From assembly GCA_021806355.1 (NCBI GenBank), contig JAJZXT010000151.1, positions 1 through 7,343 of the forward strand: a stretch of DNA of 7,343 nucleotides, given 5' to 3'. Position 1 is the first letter of the stretch; each line of letters opens with the position of its first letter. The position numbers and the translations under genes were made by a program. Under the pieces are notes generated by a model. The model ran no database searches. It was not told the origin of the DNA and worked only from the letters and a program-made list of their open reading frames with translations. The DNA comes from Thermoplasmata archaeon. Lineage in GTDB: Archaea; Thermoplasmatota; Thermoplasmata; Thermoplasmatales; Thermoplasmataceae. Below, piece by piece: positions 1-5,990 of this stretch.

Positions 1-27
1 AGGGGAGGACATAATGTCGTGAGCCCC
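1..27 (+). mobile_element. possible IS200/IS605 (tnpB) right end, cut by window edge
   Basis: Read from base 2, the sequence encodes GEDIMS and then a TGA stop at 20-22. This resembles the GEDVT-stop tail of the better tnpB relic at 4325-4456, and the DNA (GGGGAGGAC...ATGTC) resembles the GGGAGAGGATGTCAC end of that relic. Only about 27 bases are visible, so the call rests on a short similarity. Nothing left of the edge can be checked. Confidence 0.3.
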
Positions 28-121
28 AATTCTTTGATGAATGATGAGATTGAACCTGAGGACCGCCTCTTCGCCAAGAGCATTACAAAGTAAAGAATCC
101 TTTATAGAGTCGAGGATTTTT

Positions 122-135
122 GGGGGTGGTCCCCC
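122..135. other. GC-rich hairpin beside the PEBP gene stop
   Basis: Five G (122-126), a TGGT loop (127-130) and five C (131-135) form a perfect short hairpin in AT-rich surroundings. It lies four bases beyond the stop codon of the minus-strand PEBP gene. On that strand it is followed by A-rich, not T-rich, sequence, so it is not a standard terminator. It could slow polymerase, protect an mRNA 3' end, or belong to the mobile-element end at the left edge. Confidence 0.45.
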
Positions 136-138
136 CTC

Positions 139-600
139 CTAATGCTCGTACGTCAGCATAAAAGTTACTTTCTTGATTGCAGTTTTTTCAGCAATTGTAA
201 TAACCTGCTCCCTTGAACTTCCTGGTTCAATGCCAGAGTGTTTTATAAGCGCGTACAGTGTAAAGAAATACCTGTGTGTCTTCCTTCTTGGAGGGCATGG
301 TCCATTATATCCTGGTTTTCCGAAATCGTTGATTCCCTGAAAGAAACCCTCAGGTGTCCTTGCACTCTTTTGGATATCTTCTTTCAACTCCGTTATGGTG
401 GATGGAATGTTATATATGATCCAGTGAGTAAAAACACCATGAGGGGCATCCGGATCATCCATTATAAGAACGAATTCTTTAGTGGATGACGGAGCATCCG
501 TCCACACTATGTGCGGTGAAATATCTGAGGAATCACAGGTAAATTTCTCAGGAATCTTGTCCCCATATCTGAAACCTGAAATTTCCAAGGTAAATGACAT
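139..600 (-). CDS. YbhB/YbcL family (PEBP, Raf-kinase-inhibitor-like) protein
   Basis: This is a small soluble protein of the phosphatidylethanolamine-binding protein superfamily, prokaryotic YbhB/YbcL branch. The 153 residues match the usual 150-160 of the family. Visible signatures are the N-terminal pattern ending in KFTCDSSDISPHIVW (19-33), the anion-pocket motif DDPDAPHGVFTHW (48-60), GYNGPCPP (97-104), and the core strand HRYFFTLYAL (109-118). The start at 600 gives the normal short N-terminus, and no signal peptide is seen, so it is probably cytoplasmic. The biochemical role of prokaryotic members is unsettled: ligand binding is predicted and kinase inhibition is only an analogy to the mammalian protein. 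It is transcribed divergently from the RHH gene across a 252-bp spacer and looks monocistronic. The family call is secure; the function is not known. Confidence 0.93.
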   Translation of the reverse strand: MSFTLEISGFRYGDKIPEKFTCDSSDISPHIVWTDAPSSTKEFVLIMDDPDAPHGVFTHWIIYNIPSTITELKEDIQKSARTPEGFFQGINDFGKPGYNGPCPPRRKTHRYFFTLYALIKHSGIEPGSSREQVITIAEKTAIKKVTFMLTYEH

Positions 601-639
601 ATTCAGTAATTGTTTACTTGCTTAATATTTTTTACATTC

Positions 640-647
640 TATTTATA
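640..647 (-). promoter_or_regulatory. TATA box for the PEBP gene
   Basis: TATAAATA on the minus strand is centred about 43 bases before the ATG at 600. Archaeal spacing would put the transcription start near 617 and leave a leader of about 17 bases without an obvious Shine-Dalgarno site. A weaker AT-rich box near 622-630 would instead allow a leaderless start. Confidence 0.5.
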
Positions 648-744
648 GCAGTGCTCTCCTCCAAAAAACGAGTGTTGTCTATACACACTGACCTGTCATT
701 AATTGAAATTGCAGAAAAATAATTTCTCGTTACCCCAATTTTAT

Positions 745-828
745 TACATTATTTACATACACATATTTTATTTGCAAATTTGATTGGTTATTTATTTTGT
801 ACATACATACCAAAATGTTAATATACAT
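745..828 (+). repeat. cluster of TACAT repeats upstream of the RHH gene
   Basis: Five TACAT copies lie on the plus strand at 745-749, 754-758, 800-804, 804-808 and 824-828. Three of them extend to TACATA. A perfect 10-bp palindrome, ATTTGCAAAT, sits between them at 770-779. The cluster precedes and overlaps the promoter of an operon whose first gene encodes a DNA-binding protein, so autoregulatory operator sites are the natural reading. AT-rich sequence makes chance similarity possible. Confidence 0.35.
818..825 (+). promoter_or_regulatory. TATA box of the RHH/FtsZ-like operon
   Basis: TTAATATA is centred about 31 bases before the ATG at 853. This is close to the archaeal spacing expected for a leaderless or near-leaderless transcript beginning at that ATG. 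The longer reading frame opening at 784 would start upstream of this box, which argues for the 853 start. Confidence 0.5.
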
Positions 829-852
829 GGCACGATATATTGTTTAGAAAAC

Positions 853-1272
853 ATGAAGTCAGAATCTAAGGATACCAAGATTACCATGAGAATTTCTGAG
901 GAAGAATTATCTGAAATAGACAGTTTTCTCAACCATAATCCTAAGCATGGAAACCGATCGGAATTCCTGAGGAATAGCGCACTTGAATTCATTGCAAATA
1001 ACAGAATCAAGCTGACCTCCGGTTCACAGATATGCATGGATATAGCCCCGGCCTATGAGGAAATACTGAATTCCATCGTAGAGGAAGGTTACTTCAGAAA
1101 TACCAATGAATTGATTTCTGCAATAATTGCAAGGGCATTTGATGAAAATCTTGTAAAAGAACTGGTAAGAGTTAAAAAGGCCTCAACAAGGGATTTGAAG
1201 GGCATCATGGGAACAAAAAGTGGAAAGGACGAAGGCACATTTGAGGTTTCAAGAGGACGGAGAAGGGAGTAG
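853..1272 (+). CDS. tandem ribbon-helix-helix (CopG/Arc-type) DNA-binding protein
   Basis: From ATG 853 this is a 139-residue protein. Residues 8-47 form a canonical RHH unit: strand TKITMRI, a first helix from SEEELSEIDSFL, then the GNRSEFLRNSALEFI second helix. Residues 59-98 look like a second unit: strand QICMDIA, helix AYEEILNSIVEEG, then YFRNTNELISAIIARAFDE. Two units in one chain could form the two-strand DNA-reading sheet that single-RHH proteins make by dimerising. The tail (107-139) is rich in K, R, G and S and probably disordered. ATG 853 was preferred over 784 because the upstream 23 residues lie outside the domain and start before the probable TATA box. The gene is followed after 6 bases by the FtsZ-like gene, so the two are co-transcribed. 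It is probably a repressor of its own operon, or a DNA adaptor for its partner as RHH proteins are in plasmid partition systems. The RHH call is strong; the role is inferred. Confidence 0.82.
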   Translation: MKSESKDTKITMRISEEELSEIDSFLNHNPKHGNRSEFLRNSALEFIANNRIKLTSGSQICMDIAPAYEEILNSIVEEGYFRNTNELISAIIARAFDENLVKELVRVKKASTRDLKGIMGTKSGKDEGTFEVSRGRRRE

Positions 1273-1278
1273 GTTAAA

Positions 1279-1989
1279 ATGGATAGTGTTTTAAGAAGCA
1301 AAAGATTGATAGAAGTAGGACTTGAGTCGAGCGGGTTCGGAAGATGGAAATGTGCCACTATTTTCATCGGAGAAGCCGTATCTGATTTACAAAATAAGGT
1401 AAGGTTGCAGAACGATTTCAAGGGGCTTTTCTATGCCTCCATAAGGCCTTTGAGAAATGAGCAGAACATGATTGTAGCTCACGGAAATAAAAACGTCGGC
1501 TATATTGAGAATACCGGAGATGCAGAACCTTATGAAGTTCATTGGGAGGGGACAAGATTCAATGGTATGGACATGAAGAGTACATCTTGTGCATTCCACA
1601 TCGATACAATGTTATCACAGGATCAATACAAACGCCTAACTGGGTGTGTACTTAGTGAGGTAGATTCGTCAGATTCGTTCGTACTTGTCAGCGATTTTTC
1701 ACAGAAATATTCAAGGAATCTCCATAACATGCTTGCAGAAAAGATCAGCAGGGGAGGTATTGCCGTTTCTTCCATACTTTCGATGCCGGAGAGAAGCCAC
1801 CCTGAATTTTATGAATCAAGGAATGATTTGAGATTGCTTTCAAGGTTCGATTCAAACATAACCGAGATTCACAGAACCTCCCAATTTTCCTTTCTATCAC
1901 CCAGGGAACCAAATGCCAGTGGACAGAAAGACAAGATCGTCAGGACAGCGGGTTCGTTAATTTCTGCAGTAAGAGAAACAAAGAGGTGA
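1279..1989 (+). CDS. uncharacterised protein, possibly a degenerate FtsZ/tubulin-like protein
   Basis: This 236-residue protein has no motif that identifies it outright. Residues 131-197 can be laid on the FtsZ core almost without gaps. FVLVSDFSQKYS (134-145) falls where FtsZ has its strand plus glycine-rich GGGTGTG loop. NMLAEKISRGGIAVSSILSMP (150-170) matches helix H4 and the following strand ending in a KPF-like turn. RNDLRLLSRFDSNITEI (181-197) matches the helix and strand leading to the N-D-x-L region. KGLFYASIRPL (48-58) could match the FIAINTD strand. The GTP-binding glycines are absent, so it is unlikely to bind GTP normally. It is shorter than FtsZ (320-400 residues) and lacks most of the C-terminal domain. 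GGAG at 1266-1269, nine bases before the ATG, fits a ribosome-binding site. It is the second gene of the RHH operon. The fold assignment is my inference from pattern alone; it could be an unrelated Rossmann-like protein. Confidence 0.6.
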   Translation: MDSVLRSKRLIEVGLESSGFGRWKCATIFIGEAVSDLQNKVRLQNDFKGLFYASIRPLRNEQNMIVAHGNKNVGYIENTGDAEPYEVHWEGTRFNGMDMKSTSCAFHIDTMLSQDQYKRLTGCVLSEVDSSDSFVLVSDFSQKYSRNLHNMLAEKISRGGIAVSSILSMPERSHPEFYESRNDLRLLSRFDSNITEIHRTSQFSFLSPREPNASGQKDKIVRTAGSLISAVRETKR

Positions 1990-2034
1990 AGAATTGTCTC
2001 ATGAATTCATGTTCTGATTGCCAATGACAATTCT
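1990..2034. terminator. nested inverted repeat between convergent genes
   Basis: A perfect 9-bp inverted repeat has arms at 1990-1998 (AGAATTGTC) and 2026-2034 (GACAATTCT). Its 27-nt loop contains a second perfect 12-bp palindrome at 2000-2011 (CATGAATTCATG). It begins one base inside the stop codon of the FtsZ-like gene and lies before the end of the converging pyrI gene. It could be a bidirectional transcription end or a protein-binding site. There is no T-run on the plus-strand side, so a simple intrinsic terminator is not shown. Confidence 0.4.
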
Positions 2035-2039
2035 CATTC

Positions 2040-2048
2040 AAAAAAAAA
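2040..2048 (-). terminator. oligo-T terminator of pyrBI
   Basis: Nine consecutive A on the plus strand give nine T on the minus strand directly after the pyrI stop codon. Archaeal RNA polymerase terminates efficiently at such runs without needing a hairpin. The nested palindrome just beyond it may act as a backup. Confidence 0.6.
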
Positions 2049-2525
2049 TTAAATTTTATGGTAAAGTTCCTGTTGCGTCAAGGTTCTATCGCAATAGATG
2101 CATCTGATTTTTAAAGGGCTTCTTGATTCCAATGTGAATTCCGCCGTCACCGGTTCCTTATTGTTGGAAATGCAATTCTGGTTGGAACATTTTACAATTC
2201 CAACTATTCTGTCAGGAATCTCAACCGTGAATTTCCTTTCAATCTCATAATTCTTGATTATGTTTATCGTTGCGCCTGGAGAGACCAGTGAGATCCTGTC
2301 CAGTTCTCCTTTACTCAAGACCCTCTTCTCTATCTTGACAATATCCTTGAATGAATCCACTGCCTTGCTCCTGACATTCATCAGGATGCTTACTGTAAAG
2401 TCTTCACCACCATCTATACCCAGTGTTGATAGGACCTTCAATGCCTTTCCATGATCTATGTGATCTATCACAATCCCGTCCTTTATCTTATTAACCTTCA
2501 ATGTGCTCTTGTTATTTTCTTCCAT
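2049..2525 (-). CDS. pyrI: aspartate carbamoyltransferase regulatory chain
   Basis: PyrI is the non-catalytic subunit of aspartate transcarbamoylase in pyrimidine synthesis. It binds nucleotide effectors in its N-terminal domain and links catalytic trimers through a C-terminal zinc domain. The 158 residues match the family length (about 150). The allosteric domain starts at KVNKIKDGIVIDHIDHGKALKVL (10-32), with the family's DHI and K positions. The zinc ligands are C113 and C118 (CSNQNC) and C142 and C145 (CIYC). The ATG directly abuts the pyrB TGA with no spacer, and GGTG six bases upstream within pyrB can act as ribosome-binding site, so translation is coupled. It is the last gene of the operon and is followed by an oligo-T terminator. 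Having pyrI implies the enzyme assembles as a regulated holoenzyme. Identification is essentially certain. Confidence 0.97.
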   Translation of the reverse strand: MEENNKSTLKVNKIKDGIVIDHIDHGKALKVLSTLGIDGGEDFTVSILMNVRSKAVDSFKDIVKIEKRVLSKGELDRISLVSPGATINIIKNYEIERKFTVEIPDRIVGIVKCSNQNCISNNKEPVTAEFTLESRSPLKIRCIYCDRTLTQQELYHKI

Positions 2526-3446
2526 TCAGTTCACCTTGAGCATTTTGCTTATAAGTGCCATCCTCACCGGAACCCCATTTGCTGCCTGCTGGAAATATCT
2601 GGCATTAGGAGTTTCGTCAACTTCAGGAGTTATTTCGTCTATTCTTGGGAGAGGATGCATTATTATTGATCCTTTTTTCATTGCATGTGTGGTTTCCTCG
2701 TTTATTGAATATGCCCCAATAACACCCTGATATTCATTTGGGTCGACAAATCTCTCCTTTTGTATTCTGGTCACATACAGGACATCTGTTTCCGATATTA
2801 CGGTATTCAGATCGCTGGATACGTTAACCTTGAAGTTCCTGGGGAGGTTTGAGATTACGTGGTCGGGCATCTTCAGTGTTTCCGGAGATATTAGGTTTAT
2901 CCTTGTCTTGAACCTGCTCAGCATTCTGACCAGGGAATGTGTGGTTCGTCCATACTTCAGGTCACCAAGGATTGTAATAGTCAGGTTATCAAAATCACCA
3001 AATTCTTTCCATACGGTATAAAGATCCAGAAGAGTCTGCGTTGGATGCTGCCCGGAACCATCACCACCGTTTATGATTGGAACTGAGGAGAATTTGGAAG
3101 CAAGCCTTGCAGAGCCATCAAGAGGGTGCCTAATCACGATGATATCGGAATATGAAGAGGCCATTCTCATCGTGTCGGCAAGTGTTTCTCCTTTTGCTGC
3201 AGAACTGGATTTTGGTTCTGGAACAGAAAGAACTGAACCTCCAAGCCTGTGCATTGCACTCTCGAACGAAAGTCTCGTCCTTGTGCTGGGCTCATAAAAG
3301 AATGTCGCCATGATCTTTGATTCAAAATCATTTATCTTCTTCCCACTTTTCAAGGCCTTTTCATATTGCCTGGCAAGCTCAAAAATATCAAACATTTCGG
3401 TAGTTTCTATGTCATCGACAGTGATAACATCCCTTTGTTTCAGCAT
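2526..3446 (-). CDS. pyrB: aspartate carbamoyltransferase catalytic chain
   Basis: PyrB joins carbamoyl phosphate and L-aspartate to give N-carbamoyl-L-aspartate, the first committed step of pyrimidine synthesis. From ATG 3446 it is 306 residues, the usual archaeal length. Visible are the carbamoyl-phosphate site STRTR (54-58), SSAAKGE with K85 (80s loop), RHP (106-108), HPTQ (134-137), the aspartate-binding RIQKER (227-232) and HPLPR (264-268). All key residues are present. A longer frame opens at ATG 3470, but that ATG lies in the TATA box at 3470-3477. ATG 3446 is 31 bases from the first T of that box, which is standard leaderless geometry, and gives the normal N-terminus MLKQRDVITVDDIE. 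pyrI follows without a gap, so the two chains are made from one message. Identification is certain; the start is well supported by the promoter. Confidence 0.97.
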   Translation of the reverse strand: MLKQRDVITVDDIETTEMFDIFELARQYEKALKSGKKINDFESKIMATFFYEPSTRTRLSFESAMHRLGGSVLSVPEPKSSSAAKGETLADTMRMASSYSDIIVIRHPLDGSARLASKFSSVPIINGGDGSGQHPTQTLLDLYTVWKEFGDFDNLTITILGDLKYGRTTHSLVRMLSRFKTRINLISPETLKMPDHVISNLPRNFKVNVSSDLNTVISETDVLYVTRIQKERFVDPNEYQGVIGAYSINEETTHAMKKGSIIMHPLPRIDEITPEVDETPNARYFQQAANGVPVRMALISKMLKVN

Positions 3447-3469
3447 TAAAAATAATGATGTTAGATCCA

Positions 3470-3477
3470 TATATAAA
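3470..3477 (-). promoter_or_regulatory. TATA box of the pyrBI operon (leaderless)
   Basis: TTTATATA on the minus strand is a near-ideal archaeal TATA box. Its centre is about 27 bases before the A of ATG 3446, so transcription should begin at or next to the start codon. It decides the pyrB start. Confidence 0.8.
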
Positions 3478-3680
3478 TCTGGTTAAACACCTTCAAAAAC
3501 CAGTTAGATCTATGGAACTCAGATATTATCAAGCATTGCAACCTTACAGGAAAAGGAGAAGGAATGACCACTTTCTTGGGAAGAAAAACGTTAAGCGTTC
3601 CTCTGTTTCCGCGATTATCAACAAAGCTTCGCTCTAAATTCAGCAAATGGCGTTGGTATTGAGATGATGCGGTTTCGTAG

Positions 3681-4304
3681 TCAAGATTTCCTGAATTCCA
3701 TGAGAAGCCTTTTCCTGCCTCCAAATTCATCGACAAATACTTTGTAATTTTTCAAACGCGATAGTTTCGCTAACCTGTTCATGCTCCCTCTGGTATGGTT
3801 GAAACTTGGCATCGCCTCATATCCATCAATTACATTTTCTTCGACCATTCCGCTTGATCTGTGATTTCTCATTTCAATAATGGCCAATCCATCTTCCTTC
3901 AGTACTCTATGGATCTCCAGGATCACGTCTATCTGTTCCTGTTCCTGAATTATTTCGCTAAAGGCATTCCACATGCAAATAACAGAATCAAATGAATTAT
4001 CATTATAGGGAAGGTTTGTCATGTTTCCAACCTTGAATTCAATGTTGAGACCCATTTTCTTTGCCTCTTCTTTTGCTCCATCGATGAAGATCGGTGTTAT
4101 GTCTATGCCTTCCACGCTGAATCCCGCCGAAGCCAGAGGAATTGCAAATCTACCATAGCCGCATGCTAAGTCCAGGACCTTCCCATTCTTTTTCAAGAAC
4201 TGCATAATGTATGAAAGTTCTTTCTTTGTTTGCTCGACACTCTTCCTATCAGATAACCAATGAATTCCTAGCTCGGTATAGAATTCTATGGAGGTTTTTT
4301 TCAT
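3681..4304 (-). CDS. class I SAM-dependent methyltransferase, substrate unknown
   Basis: This 207-residue protein has a Rossmann-fold methyltransferase domain. Motif I is VLDLACGYGR (43-52), the acidic residue binding the SAM ribose is D68 in GIDIT, GNMTNLPYNDNSFDSVICMW (93-112) carries the adenine-side and motif IV strand, and VLKEDGLAIIEM (134-145) is the strand before the substrate region. It resembles the broad methyltransferase 11/25 families that act on small molecules, so the substrate cannot be named. The C-terminal part (150-207) is short, but the last strand, VFVDEFGGRKRLLMEFRKS, looks like a normal family ending, so I treat the gene as intact. No good TATA box lies 26-28 bases upstream; that position falls in the tnpB relic. 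Expression may depend on read-through from the ATPase gene or on a promoter inside the relic. There is no clear Shine-Dalgarno site. It has no evident link to pyrBI, which has its own promoter. Confidence 0.88.
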   Translation of the reverse strand: MKKTSIEFYTELGIHWLSDRKSVEQTKKELSYIMQFLKKNGKVLDLACGYGRFAIPLASAGFSVEGIDITPIFIDGAKEEAKKMGLNIEFKVGNMTNLPYNDNSFDSVICMWNAFSEIIQEQEQIDVILEIHRVLKEDGLAIIEMRNHRSSGMVEENVIDGYEAMPSFNHTRGSMNRLAKLSRLKNYKVFVDEFGGRKRLLMEFRKS

Positions 4305-4324
4305 AATGATTTTATTGTTAGTTT

Positions 4325-4456
4325 CTATGTGACATCCTCTCCCAGCTGACGCTGAGGGCTTCCCGTTTCGACGACCGAAGTTGCCCTTTCGGGTAGAGCT
4401 CCAATCTCCACGGGCGTGAATTTGGGAGTGCCCCTCCCTATCTGTTTCATGCCTTC
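4325..4456 (-). pseudogene. relic of IS200/IS605-family tnpB 3' end and right terminus
   Basis: The minus strand is open from about 4456 to a TAG at 4325-4327 and reads EGMKQIGRGTPKF, TPVEIGALPERATSVVETGS, then PQRQLGEDVT. The GRGTP, TPVEIGALP and GEDVT elements are typical of the tail after the third RuvC motif in archaeal TnpB. Nothing else of TnpB remains: the sequence upstream is the ATPase gene in another frame. The DNA end, GGGAGAGGATGTCAC, is a common terminus of these elements, and several hairpins typical of the subterminal region survive. The open frame over ~40 codons suggests a recent deletion, or selection on the RNA rather than the protein. Confidence 0.75.
4328..4438 (-). ncRNA. 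candidate omega/re-RNA scaffold in the tnpB relic
   Basis: In IS605-type elements the tnpB 3' end doubles as a guide RNA scaffold, with the guide taken from DNA just past the right end. Hairpins visible here, by plus-strand position, are gggag/ctccc (4424-4428 with 4434-4438), a CCC-GAAA-GGG tetraloop on the minus strand (4393-4384), ttcg/cgaa around 4367-4379, and cagc/gctg (4343-4346 with 4351-4354) near the terminus. The element end is at about 4328-4329, so a guide would run from there toward 4308. Whether it is transcribed, and whether any TnpB in the cell can use it, is unknown. Confidence 0.4.
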
Positions 4457-4461
4457 ATATA

Positions 4462-5958
4462 CTAACCATAAACCTTTCGCTCGCTCTCATCCCCCATCTT
4501 GCGAAAGGGGAATTCCCGCTCGCAAATGTTAAACAACTTCTTTTCAATTTCATTGAGATCCATGAGAATAACATCTTTTCCAATTTTTTTTACATCTCCT
4601 ACGAAACCCGATTTTGAGAAGACAGCGTATGTGATGATACCTCCCGAATATTGATCCAAAAGTTGCTTTGATTTTATTCTCAATGTGTCAACAGTGGTAA
4701 CAGATACGGGTTTAGATGTCCATTTGCATTCGGCTATCAGGAGTTCCTTTCTTGCACTAGAATAGGCGACTATATCTATTTCCTCAATGTCCTCTCCCTT
4801 TCTTTTTAGTTTGTTTCTTCCCCACCATCTGGACACCATATCGAATGTTTTTCCCATTATCCCATCAGCTACAAGCGCTTTCATAAGTTCCTCAAACTGT
4901 TCGCTAGCGTACAACTCAAAATCATCGATAATCTTCGCAACAACATCTTTGCTATTGGAACTTTCAATCACGCTCTTATTTGGCAGAACGTATCTGAACC
5001 AGAAGGAAAGATAAGGATCCGAAATCCAATATAATCTCCTTTTAAATTTTTCGGAAGCGCCAAACGGTACCTCTGGCCTAATGATTTCCAAAGACATCAG
5101 GACATCAATGTATTTTGAAACCATGCTCTTGTCCATTCCCGTATATGAACATATCTCTCCGAGAGTGTGGTTTCCGTGAGCTATTGACCTGAGGATTAGT
5201 GAATAATTCCTTGGTGCCCTTAACTCCGTTCGCAGCAGAAATTCTGCCTCTTCGTACAGTGGGGCACCCTTGGATAAAATATTTTGATAAACATTTTCAT
5301 GAAAAGTGAGATTGTGTTCAAATTTCAGGAGATATTCGGGAATCCCTCCTAATGTAAAATATGTTCTGCAAAGGTCCGTCATATCATAGTGGAAGAATTC
5401 CTTCAGGTATCTGAACTTCAATGAATTCAGGCGTAGTTGACCCATTCTTCTTCCATATAGAGGACTCTTGTAGGAAAGTACTTCTCCCTCCATTATGCTA
5501 ATCGAAGATCCAGATAAAATCAGCATAACATTCTGATCGATCAGCAATGAATCAAATATTTTCTGGAAGATGGACGGTATTGATCTATTCGCCTCTATCA
5601 GGTATGGAAATTCATCAATGGCAATGATGAATTTGAACAGCGAACATTTTCTCCTAAATGAACTGTTGTTTACAATGGCAGAAAAAAGGGAATACCAATC
5701 TTGAAACAGTCCAGCATTGATGCTGGAGTCCCCTATGAATTCTGAAATTATCCTTTGAAAATCCCGGATATTTTCTCTGTCCCCTTCATTCGTTGCCAAG
5801 AAATATATCCCTCTATTCCCAATGAATCTACTGATAAGTTCCGTCTTGCCAACTCGCCTCCTCCCGTAGACAATGAAAAGACCCCCCTTGCCTTTGGAGT
5901 ATGATTTCTCCAGAATTTCCATCTCTTCTTCTCTATCTATGAAATTATGTTGAGACAT
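4462..5958 (-). CDS. archaeal ATPase with C-terminal DUF234/PD-(D/E)XK-like domain
   Basis: This 498-residue protein belongs to the expanded archaeal P-loop ATPase family (Archaeal ATPase plus DUF234). The start FIDREEEMEILEKSY (6-20) is the usual lead-in. Walker A is GRRRVGKT (32-39), Walker B IIAIDE (111-116), sensor-1 LILSGSS (146-152), followed by the family's YFTLGGIPEYL (200-210). Residues 250-300 form a winged-helix-like region (HTLGEICSYTGMDKSMVSKYIDVL). The C-terminal domain carries D395 (EEIDIVAY) and E410-x-K412 (LLIAECKW), the acidic and lysine positions of a PD-(D/E)XK nuclease fold, so it looks catalytically intact. The family's cellular role is not established; links to mobile elements and genome conflict are often proposed. 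It is alone in its transcript unless it reads through the tnpB relic into the methyltransferase. It has its own TATA box and an operator-like inverted repeat identical in half-site to that of the divergent antitoxin gene. Family assignment is strong; nuclease activity is inferred. Confidence 0.92.
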   Translation of the reverse strand: MSQHNFIDREEEMEILEKSYSKGKGGLFIVYGRRRVGKTELISRFIGNRGIYFLATNEGDRENIRDFQRIISEFIGDSSINAGLFQDWYSLFSAIVNNSSFRRKCSLFKFIIAIDEFPYLIEANRSIPSIFQKIFDSLLIDQNVMLILSGSSISIMEGEVLSYKSPLYGRRMGQLRLNSLKFRYLKEFFHYDMTDLCRTYFTLGGIPEYLLKFEHNLTFHENVYQNILSKGAPLYEEAEFLLRTELRAPRNYSLILRSIAHGNHTLGEICSYTGMDKSMVSKYIDVLMSLEIIRPEVPFGASEKFKRRLYWISDPYLSFWFRYVLPNKSVIESSNSKDVVAKIIDDFELYASEQFEELMKALVADGIMGKTFDMVSRWWGRNKLKRKGEDIEEIDIVAYSSARKELLIAECKWTSKPVSVTTVDTLRIKSKQLLDQYSGGIITYAVFSKSGFVGDVKKIGKDVILMDLNEIEKKLFNICEREFPFRKMGDESERKVYG

Positions 5959-5960
5959 AA

Positions 5961-5976
5961 GTATAATACTTTATAC
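5961..5976. promoter_or_regulatory. operator-like inverted repeat at the ATPase promoter
   Basis: GTATAA (5961-5966), a 4-nt spacer, and TTATAC (5971-5976) make a perfect inverted repeat between the TATA box and the start codon at 5958. A partly overlapping second repeat, AAGTAT-A-ATACTT (5959-5971), runs up to the start codon. The same half-site with the same spacer occurs at 6303-6318 in the antitoxin promoter. A protein bound here would block transcription initiation. Confidence 0.5.
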
Positions 5977-5982
5977 TCAACT

Positions 5983-5990
5983 AATATATA
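5983..5990 (-). promoter_or_regulatory. TATA box of the ATPase gene (leaderless)
   Basis: TATATATT on the minus strand has its centre about 28 bases before the ATG at 5958, giving a leaderless or nearly leaderless transcript. This supports 5958 as the start. Confidence 0.65.

Noticed and set aside
1..93. Frame-1 open stretch (about 30 codons) as the end of a gene entering from the left
   Set aside because: No recognisable family; the tnpB-end reading in the next frame explains the first bases slightly better, and neither can be settled from so little sequence.
122..135. GC hairpin as intrinsic terminator of the PEBP gene
   Set aside because: On the minus strand it is followed by A-rich, not T-rich, sequence.
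784..852. N-terminal extension of the RHH protein
   Set aside because: The added residues precede the domain and the start would lie before the likely TATA box; ATG 853 fits better.
1994..2001. TTGTCTCA shared (inverted) with 7171-7178 as paired transposon ends
   Set aside because: Only 8 bp, 5 kb apart, with core genes between; likely chance.
3663..3710. C/D-box sRNA (ATGATGC ... CTGA)
   Set aside because: The C box is imperfect, there are no C'/D' boxes, and it overlaps the methyltransferase 3' end.
3461..3736. 91-residue minus-strand frame between the methyltransferase and pyrB
   Set aside because: It starts inside the methyltransferase gene, runs through the pyrB TATA box, and has no recognisable domain.
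3681..4304. Methyltransferase as a truncated or frameshifted gene
   Set aside because: It is short, but the final strand and basic C-terminus look like a normal ending and no continuation appears in the other frames downstream.
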